This document shows positions 57,435-64,000 of a stretch of 64,000 bases of DNA, piece after piece. How positions within the stretch are numbered: position 1 is the first letter of the stretch; every line of letters begins with the position of its first letter. The notes under the pieces are model-generated. The model did not search any database. It was not told the origin of the DNA and saw nothing but the letters and a program-made list of their open reading frames with translations. This DNA comes from Eubacterium plexicaudatum ASF492 (GTDB lineage Bacteria; Bacillota; Clostridia; Lachnospirales; Lachnospiraceae): contig NZ_AQFT02000001.1 of the NCBI RefSeq assembly GCF_000364225.2, positions 5,266,001-5,330,000 on the forward strand, read 5' to 3'. A program made the position numbers and the translations under genes.

Positions 57435-59173
57435 ATGGAAACCGGAAAAAAGAAGCTCCCGATCGGGATTGAAAATTTTGAAGAAATTTGCACGAGAGGC
57501 TTTTACTATGTGGATAAAACCGGATTGCTTAAGGATTTGCTTGAAAACTGGGGAAAAGTAACGCTGTTTACCCGTCCGAGAAGATTTGGGAAGTCTCTGA
57601 ATATCAGCATGCTAAAACATTTTTTTCTATGGAAGGAGATAAAAGCATGTTTGAGGGATTGGCAATTTCAAAAGAGACAGTCTTATGTGAAGAATACATG
57701 GGAAAATTCCCTGTGATCTCAATATCTTTGAAAGGAATTCATGCAGACTCTTATGAAACGGCACGAGAACTGGCGACCAGAATTATAAATGAAGAGGCAT
57801 CGCAAAAGCAATATCTTTTAGAGAGCGATCGGCTTACAGAGAATGACAAAGAGCGTTTTACCGAGCTGCTGAAAAGGGATATGAGTGAAGCGGCTCTTTA
57901 CAGCAGCCTTCGCGAATTGTCACAGCTGCTTCAAAAACACCATGACAGTAAAGTGATTCTGTTGATTGATGAATATGACGTACCGCTTGCAAAAGCTTTT
58001 GAGCAAGGGTATTATGATCGGATGGTCCTGATGATCCGCAACCTGTTCCATCAGGCATTGAAAACAAATGACAGCCTTGAATTTGCGGTATTGACCGGCT
58101 GCATGCGTATTTCAAAAGAGAGCATTTTTACAGGCCTGAATAATTTGAGGGTCTTATCTGTGGCAGAGGTACGATTTGATGAGTATTTTGGCTTTACAGA
58201 CCAAGAGGTGAGGGAACTTCTGGAATATTATGGCTTTTCCCGGCATTATGAGACTGTTAAGGAATGGTATGACGGATATCGATTTGGAAATGTGGAGGTA
58301 TATTGTCCCTGGGATGTGATCAATTATTGTGATACGCTGCGAGGAGAATGTGATGCACTGCCGCAGAATTACTGGTCCAATACCAGCAGTAATGATGCCG
58401 TAAAGAGATTTATCCGGGAAGCAGATGACGGTGCGACAAAGAATGAAATCGAACGGCTTGTTGCAGGCGAAGTAATCCAAAAGGAAATCCATCAGGAATT
58501 AACGTACAATGATATGTATAGTTCTATTGATAATATATGGAGCGTTCTCTTTACGACAGGTTATCTTACGCAGAGAGGAAGGGCAGAAAGGAAGAAATTG
58601 TGTCTGGCAATTCCCAATATGGAAATTCGTGAGATTTTTACAGAACAGATCATGGAGTATTTCAAAGAAACAATCAAAAAGAATGGGAATGCGGTAAATG
58701 CTTTTTGTGATGCGCTTCGAAATGGAGATGCAAAAGAGGCAGAGAAAAGACTTTCAGATTATTTGAGAAGGACGATCAGTATTCGAGATACGTTTGTGAA
58801 AAAGCCAATGAAAGAAAACTTTTTTCATGGTATTCTTTTGGGACTATTGGGTTATAAAGACACATGGATCGTATCTTCTAATGAAGAATCAGGAGAGGGA
58901 TACGGTGATATTCTTGTGAGAAGTGATGAAGAAGAAATAGGTATCGTGATTGAAGTCAAATATGCGGAGGACGGAAGAATGGAGCAGGCCTGTATGGAAG
59001 CTTTGGAGCAGATTGAGAGCAAACGATATGAGGAAAAACTTTTGCAAGAAGGCATCGAACATATTTTGACATACGGGATTGCTTGCTATAAGAAACGTTG
59101 TAAGGTTGTTTTGAACGTTGACGGTCATGGAGAAGTGACCGGAGAAACTGACAGCCCGTGTTTATCAGTATGA
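57435..59173 (+). CDS. AAA-ATPase_like / PD-(D/E)XK nuclease-fold protein (frameshifted)
   Basis: Member of a multicopy gut-bacterial family: an N-terminal AAA domain (KKLPIGIENFEEICTRGFYYVDKTGLLKDLL, Walker A-like RPRRFGKSLNISML, Walker B VILLIDEYDVPL, CMRISKESIFTGLNNL) and a C-terminal PD-(D/E)XK domain (GYGDILVRSDEEEIGIVIEVKYAEDGRMEQACMEALEQI). A T7 run at 57620-57626 breaks the frame; one extra T gives KHFFSMEGDKSMFEGL and one protein of about 580 residues. GGAAAGGAG precedes the ATG. Role unknown; often seen near mobile DNA. Confidence 0.88.
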
Positions 59174-59224
59174 TTATCGGTTGACACATCCAAAAGCATT
59201 TAATATACTTAAAATAAAATGGAA

Positions 59225-59247
59225 CGTTCTGCCAGCCCGGCAGAACG
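59225..59247 (+). promoter_or_regulatory. Leader hairpin before the aldose epimerase gene
   Basis: Perfect 9-bp arms CGTTCTGCC / GGCAGAACG with a 5-base loop, ending a few bases before the GAGAGGTG ribosome binding site. It may tune translation; no ligand-binding structure is evident. Confidence 0.4.
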
Positions 59248-59262
59248 GGAGAGAGGTGTACT

Positions 59263-60138
59263 ATGGCGGTTTATGAAATGAACAATGATCACATTTCCAT
59301 ACAAATCGACAGTATGGGAGCGGAACTGAAATCTTTAAAGAGGACGGATACGAATACGGAGTATATGTGGGAAGGAAATCCGGAATACTGGAAACGGACT
59401 TCTCCCGTACTGTTTCCGCTTGTAGGAGGTCTTCGTGGAGGAACTTATCTGCTGGATGGCAAGCGGTATCCGATGGGGCAGCATGGGTTTGCAAGAGATA
59501 TGGAGTTTCAGCTTAAAAGTCAGGACAGTCATGAGATCTGGTTTTCTTTAGCATCTGATGCACAGACATTGGAAAAGTATCCGTATGCATTTTTACTGGA
59601 GATCGGATATGAATTACGGGAAAAGACCGTTGTTGTGAAATGGAAGGTAAACAATCCGGCAGATTCAAAGATGTATTTTTCCATAGGCGGACATCCTGCT
59701 TTTTGCTGTCCGATGGTAAAAGGGGAAAAGCAGGTGGATTATAAGATTTGGTTTGATACAAAAGATCAGGTGATAACAGGAGTGATAGAGGACGGACTGA
59801 TGTCGGATCAGGAAGCGGTATATCCGTTGCAGGACGGATGTCTGCAGATTACAGAGCATTTGTTTGACCGGGATGCACTTGTAATAGAGAAGGACCAGGC
59901 ACACAAAGTTGCGCTTGTGAAGCCGGACGGGAGCCATTATGTAACAGTCAGCTTTGATGCTCCGCTTTTTGGCATCTGGTCGCCGACCGGAAAAAATGCT
60001 CCGTTTATATGTATCGAACCATGGTATGGCAGGTGTGATGCGCTTCATTTTGATGGAACATGGCAGGAACGCGAATGGGGACAGGAGCTGTCTGCGGGTG
60101 AAAGTTTTGAAGAGAGTTATGAGATTACGGTAGAATGA
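59263..60138 (+). CDS. Aldose 1-epimerase family protein (GalM/LacX-like)
   Basis: Interconverts anomers of a hexose or a related sugar phosphate. The 291-residue beta-sandwich protein shows RTSPVLFPLVGGLRGGTYLLDGKRYPMGQHGFARDMEF, SIGGHPAFCCPM and the acidic site FICIEPWYGRCDAL. LacX-like members are cytoplasmic; the exact sugar is unknown. Its stop overlaps the start of the next gene (ATGA at 60135-60138). Confidence 0.88.
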   Translation: MAVYEMNNDHISIQIDSMGAELKSLKRTDTNTEYMWEGNPEYWKRTSPVLFPLVGGLRGGTYLLDGKRYPMGQHGFARDMEFQLKSQDSHEIWFSLASDAQTLEKYPYAFLLEIGYELREKTVVVKWKVNNPADSKMYFSIGGHPAFCCPMVKGEKQVDYKIWFDTKDQVITGVIEDGLMSDQEAVYPLQDGCLQITEHLFDRDALVIEKDQAHKVALVKPDGSHYVTVSFDAPLFGIWSPTGKNAPFICIEPWYGRCDALHFDGTWQEREWGQELSAGESFEESYEITVE

Positions 60139-60973
60139 GAAACGGACAGAGTATTTTAAGATTTTGGCGATTATTTATTTGATCGTTGCGGTCGTGCTTC
60201 TGGCAGTAGGAGCAGCTGCAGTGATATTGGTTGACGGAACCGAACTGTTTGCAATTATAAACAGCGCAATCGGACTTGTTTTTCTTGGAGTCAGCTTCGT
60301 ATGCTTTTTTATATACGGCCGGATAGCCGGAAAAAAGCGCAAACTGCTGGAAGCAGGAAAATATGTATATGCGGAAGTTGTCGATATTGATGTGAATCCA
60401 CATCAGAAGGTGCAGATAGACCGTATGGTAATGAATCCGTATTATATCTTATGCAGGTATGTGGACGGAAACGGAAAAGAATATTTGTTTAAAAGCAATG
60501 CGCTGCTTTATAATCCGTCAGGGCTCATGCGGACGAATACGCTGAAAGTGTATGTGGATCTTTTGAAACCGTCGTATTATTATGTGGATACGAATGAGAT
60601 ATTGCCGGAAACGGCGGTGCTGCATAAGTTTCGGTATGACAGCAGGCGGAATAAAGAGCAGCTTATGCGTGCAGGTAAATCTGTTACCGCGGTGACATGC
60701 GGCGTGGAATATTTTGGCAGAATTGTCGTAAGCGGTATGGCGAAGCCGGGATTTTTGAAAATTCCGGAAAGTATTGCCAGGCAGTTTGGAATTTCTGCGG
60801 ATGACAGAGGGCGTGCATTTTTTGGATATACGATATTATGCAAATATGTGGCAGATGATGGAACGATACATATTTTTGCATCCGGAGGAATTCGGGGAGA
60901 ACCGGATTCCGGACATATCGGTGAGCCGATAAAGGTATTTATGAAGGTGATAACTTTAAAAAGTATCATGTAG
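60135..60973 (+). CDS. DUF3592-like membrane protein (frameshifted)
   Basis: Two N-terminal membrane helices (AIIYLIVAVVLLAVGAAAVIL, IGLVFLGVSFVCFFIYG) and a cytosolic or outer beta-rich part containing PYYILCRYVDGNGKEYLFKSN and a second related unit (FFGYTILCKYVADDGTIHIFAS), reminiscent of DUF3592. The T4 run 60162-60165 hides the true start: one extra T joins RNGQSILRF to LAIIYLI, so translation begins at ATG 60135, overlapping the epimerase stop. About 279 residues. Function unknown. Confidence 0.7.
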
Positions 60974-60983
60974 ATATATAAAA

Positions 60984-60998
60984 TAGAGTGTGTCTGAA
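60984..60998. repeat. Solo end of the TAGAGTGTGTC repeat family
   Basis: TAGAGTGTGTCTGAA shares its first 12 bases with the arms of the repeat at 15539-15621. A degenerate single end or chance similarity. Confidence 0.3.
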
Positions 60999-61194
60999 GT
61001 AACAGGTAAAAAACATGCAAAAATGAGAGGTATCTGTCTGAAAATTTGCAAGGTTTTTCAGCGTTGAATCGTATTCATTGTGAAAGAGATAACTTTAATA
61101 AAATCGCTGGTTTTTTATCGAGAATGATCTATAATTAGGGTATAAAAAAGACTGGCATAATTGAAAAAGAGAGAATCGGAAGGGAGAAATTACT

Positions 61195-61650
61195 ATGAAA
61201 CGAATGAAACGTACCTTGCTGGCAGCAGCTTTGATTGGTGCAGTTTCCTTTACGACAGCCGGACAGTCTGTGGTAACAGCTTATGCACATGGACACTGCG
61301 GCGGCGGACATTGCGGTTCGTATACGAACTATTATTATTGTGGCGGACATGGCGCGCATGTTCATAACGGAGGAGTTTGTCCTTATGCGGACGATGATCC
61401 GTATTATTACTGCGGCGGACATGGTGCACATACGCATCCGGATGGAATCTGTCCTTATGTTGCTACGGTAAGCAAAACAACGATTCGCAAAGTGCAGAGA
61501 ACGTTAAATCGCTGCGGATACAGCTGTGGAACTGCGGATGGGGTAATGGGAACAAAAACGAAACGTGCTTTGAAAAAATATCAGAGAGATAACGGGCTGA
61601 CAGCAGATGGCTTAATTGGCCGGCAGACACTGGACGCATTGGGACTGTAA
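61195..61650 (+). CDS. Secreted peptidoglycan-binding protein with Cys/His-rich repeats
   Basis: A 151-residue exported protein. Signal peptide at the N-terminus (RTLLAAALIGAVSFTTAGQSVVTAYA), then two copies of a Tyr-Cys-Gly-Gly-His unit (YYYCGGHGAHVHNGGVCPY and YYYCGGHGAHTHPDGICPY), then a PG_binding_1 domain (RKVQRTLNRCGYSCGTADGVMGTKTKRALKKYQRDNGL...GRQTLDALGL). The repeats suggest metal binding at the cell surface, which is an inference. GGAAGGGAG precedes the ATG. A terminator follows. Confidence 0.85.
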   Translation: MKRMKRTLLAAALIGAVSFTTAGQSVVTAYAHGHCGGGHCGSYTNYYYCGGHGAHVHNGGVCPYADDDPYYYCGGHGAHTHPDGICPYVATVSKTTIRKVQRTLNRCGYSCGTADGVMGTKTKRALKKYQRDNGLTADGLIGRQTLDALGL

Positions 61651-61653
61651 AAT

Positions 61654-61692
61654 AAAAGTGTGGAGTTCAACAGGAACGCCACACTTTTTATT
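61654..61692 (+). terminator. Terminator after the peptidoglycan-binding gene
   Basis: Arms AAAAGTGTGG and CCACACTTTT, loop of 15 bases, T-rich tail. Confidence 0.8.
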
Positions 61693-61774
61693 TTGCTTTT
61701 ACGCTGTTTTCAGTTTTCATAAGAAACGGAGTATGGTAAAATAAGAGCAGAGGTCGAAAGGGATGGAGGATAAC

Positions 61775-62479
61775 ATGAGTGCGTTTGTGGAATTTCAAAA
61801 TGTAAGTAAGATATACCATATGGGTGAAGTAGATATTGAAGCGTTAAGAGATGTAAATTTTACGATTGAAAAAGGAGAATTTTGCGTTGTAGTCGGTGCG
61901 TCCGGCGCGGGGAAAACGACGATCTTGAATATTTTGGGCGGAATGGACGGACTTACAGGAGGGAAAGTGCTGCTGGATGGAGAGGAGATTTCGGCTTTTC
62001 GCAAGAAAAAGCTGACTGCATACAGACGCTATGATATCGGATTTGTGTTTCAGTTTTATAATCTGGTGCAGAATCTGACGGCATTGGAAAATGTGGAGCT
62101 GGCTGCACAGATTTGCAAGGATCCGCTGGATGCGATGACAGTGCTTAAAATGGTCGGGCTGGAGGAGCGGGCCGGAAACTTTCCGGCACAGCTGTCGGGA
62201 GGAGAACAGCAAAGAGTGGCAATTGCGCGGGCGCTTGCGAAAAATCCAAAGCTTCTTCTTTGTGATGAACCTACAGGGGCATTGGATTATCATACGGGAA
62301 AAGCCGTATTAAAGCTGCTGCAGGATGCATGCAGAAAGGACGGGATGACGGTGGTAGTGATTACGCATAACCAGGCGTTAACGGCGATGGCAGATCGAAT
62401 TATTACGGTAAAGAACGGCACGGTGCATAGTATGGAGATGAATGAGCAGATTGTGCCGGTGGAAGAGATTGAGTGGTAG
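61775..62479 (+). CDS. ABC exporter ATPase, MacB/LolD type
   Basis: ATPase subunit of the exporter completed by the next gene. 234 residues with Walker A (GASGAGKTT), Q-loop (VFQFYNLVQNL), signature (LSGGEQQRVAIARAL), Walker B (LLLCDEPTGALD) and H-loop (VITHNQ). ATG 61775 follows GGAGGA by 4 bases. The permease begins 12 bases after its stop. Substrate unknown. Confidence 0.93.
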   Translation: MSAFVEFQNVSKIYHMGEVDIEALRDVNFTIEKGEFCVVVGASGAGKTTILNILGGMDGLTGGKVLLDGEEISAFRKKKLTAYRRYDIGFVFQFYNLVQNLTALENVELAAQICKDPLDAMTVLKMVGLEERAGNFPAQLSGGEQQRVAIARALAKNPKLLLCDEPTGALDYHTGKAVLKLLQDACRKDGMTVVVITHNQALTAMADRIITVKNGTVHSMEMNEQIVPVEEIEW

Positions 62480-62490
62480 AGGGCCGGAAT

Positions 62491-64000
62491 ATGAACAAGG
62501 GAATGTTGAAAACGACAATACGAGAAATCAAAGGAAGCTTTGGACGGTATGTGGCGATTTTTGCAATTGTTATGCTGGGAGTGGCTTTGTTTACCGGATT
62601 AAAGTCCACGAAGCCGGCAATGATCGCTACGGAAAACGATTATCTGGCGGAGCAGAATTTTTATGATTTTCGTCTGCTGTCTACAATCGGATTTGAGGAA
62701 GCGGACGTCGGTGAACTGGCAAAGACGGATGAAGCAGCCGATGTGGAAGGAGCGGTATCGGTCGATGCGGTCTGTACGGTGAATAATGAAAATGAATCCG
62801 TATATAAATTCCATACGGTGCCGGAAGCGGTAAATCAGGTGGTGCTTACGGCCGGAAGGATGCCGCAGCGGGCAGACGAGTGTGTACTGGATTCTGCGAG
62901 GTATGGGCAGGATATGATCGGCGCGCAGATTACCGTGACGGACAATAATGTGGAAGATACGCTGGAAATGTTTGGAGAGCGGACATTTACTGCGGTTGGT
63001 ATTGTGCATTCGCCTTATTATATTAATATTGAACGGGGAACGACTTCGGTTGGAGATGGGAAAATTAACGCTTTTTTATACGTGCCACGAGAGGCGTTTG
63101 CCATAGATGAGCTGACGGAGATTTATATTAAAACGAAACAGAAATTTGATGTATACACGGATGCATACAAAGATTATATAGACGGCATGCAGGAAGAAGT
63201 GGAGAAAAAAACGGAGGAGCTTGTGCTGGCGCGTTACGGGCAGATTACGAATGATGCACAGTCCGAAATCAAAGAGGCGCAGGCCGAACTGGATGAGAAG
63301 ATGGCAGATGCAAAACAGGAGCTTGCAGATGCGTGGAAAAAAATTACGAACGGCGAACAGGAGATTGTAGACGGCGAGCATGAACTGAACGATGGAAAAC
63401 GAAAAGCAGCGGAAGGCGAACGGGAAATTACTGCAAATGAAAAAAAACTGGCAGACAGTGAGCGGCAGTTAAACGATGGTGAACGGGAAATCCGGGAGAA
63501 AGAACAGGAAATCTGGGATGCGGAAACAAAGATTCGGCAGGCAGAACAGGAAATTACATCAAATGAAAAGAAGCTGGCAGATGGAAGCAGGCAGCTTCGG
63601 CAGGCGAAGGCTCAATTATTGAAAAAAGAAGAAGAACTACGCAAACAGCAGGCAGCTTTGCCGGGGCAGGAAGCGCAGTTGAAACGGCAGGAGGAGGAAT
63701 TAACCCAAAAAGAAGCGGAACTGAAACAGCAGGAAACGGAGCTTGCGGAACAGGAAACGCAGTTAAAGCAGCAGGAGTCGGAACTTACCCAAAAAGAAGT
63801 GGAACTGGTGCGGCAGGAGTCGGAACTTGTAAAAAAGAATCCGATCTGACAGAACAAATGACGGCATTACAACGACAGGAAAAGGAGCTGGACGATCAGG
63901 AACAAGAGCTGAACGGCCAGGAAACGGCATTGCATGCGCAGAAACAGCAGTTGGAACAGGCTTACAGCGCGCAGCAGATATCACGAAACCAGTATGAAAC
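62491..64000 (+). CDS. FtsX-type ABC permease with long coiled-coil ectodomain, cut by window end (frameshifted)
   Basis: Permease partner of the ATPase at 61775. It starts with MLKTTIREIKGSFGRYVAIFAIVMLGVALFTGLKSTKPAM (one helix), a MacB-like outer domain, and then a glutamine/glutamate-rich coiled coil of over 200 residues built of heptads such as QQETELAEQETQLKQQESEL. An A6 run at 63831-63836 breaks the frame; one extra A continues the coiled coil (KKESDLTEQM) to the window edge. Such permeases with wall-spanning coiled coils are frequent in Lachnospiraceae. Confidence 0.85.

Overview
The window looks like the chromosome of a low-to-mid GC Firmicute of the class Clostridia, most likely a motile, butyrate-forming Lachnospiraceae of the Roseburia/Agathobacter type. 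The main reasons are a close match to butyryl-CoA:acetate CoA-transferase (but), clostridial gdhA, luxS-mtnN, a SigI/RsgI pair, IscR-like Rrf2, AGGAGG-type ribosome binding sites, and a probable sigma-D (flagellar) promoter. No rRNA, tRNA or CRISPR array was seen.

Layout. 1-8.5 kb: a membrane diguanylate cyclase, an ArsC-family reductase, gdhA, and a histidine kinase with a bacitracin-type ABC exporter but no response regulator. 8.6-16.1 kb: FNT channel, the pantothenate operon panB-panC-panD, a PsiE-like protein, hemolysin III, TraX-like protein, MATE pump and an Rrf2 regulator. 16.1-27.9 kb: GH13 alpha-glucanase, FGGY sugar kinase, trpS, C39-like peptidase, L-lactate dehydrogenase, CorA, a SWIM/SNF2 helicase and a Uma2 nuclease-fold protein. 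28-37 kb is an accessory island: a decayed copy and a nearly intact copy of an ATPase + RloB (AbiL-like) defence pair, two halves of Fic genes, a small operon behind a CIRCE/HrcA operator, and an IS200/IS605 element with tnpB and a probable omega RNA. 37-50 kb: a BlaR1-like M56 peptidase, a 313-bp palindromic element with 8-bp target duplications, luxS-mtnN, a MATE pump, a probable sigma-D-regulated gene, but, rsgI-sigI, a glycosyltransferase and an RlmI-type methyltransferase. 50-64 kb: a giant Lhr helicase, an MmcQ-GyrI fusion, a transglutaminase-like wall protein, a candidate type I toxin-antitoxin locus, an AAA-ATPase/PD-(D/E)XK protein, an aldose-epimerase operon, a peptidoglycan-binding exoprotein, and an ABC exporter cut by the window end.

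A caution for every reader: about twenty genes, including conserved ones, carry a frameshift, and nearly every one is explained by a single missing base in a short homopolymer (mostly A or T runs). This uniform pattern looks like under-called homopolymers rather than gene decay. I therefore give full-length spans for those genes and mark each suspected site.

The most interesting non-textbook signals are the candidate type I toxin-antitoxin locus (56.5-56.8 kb), the HrcA operator placed in front of two small proteins of unknown function (31.85-32.6 kb), the palindromic mobile element (38.8-39.1 kb), and the duplicated and partly collapsed RloB/ATPase/Fic island (28-33.8 kb).
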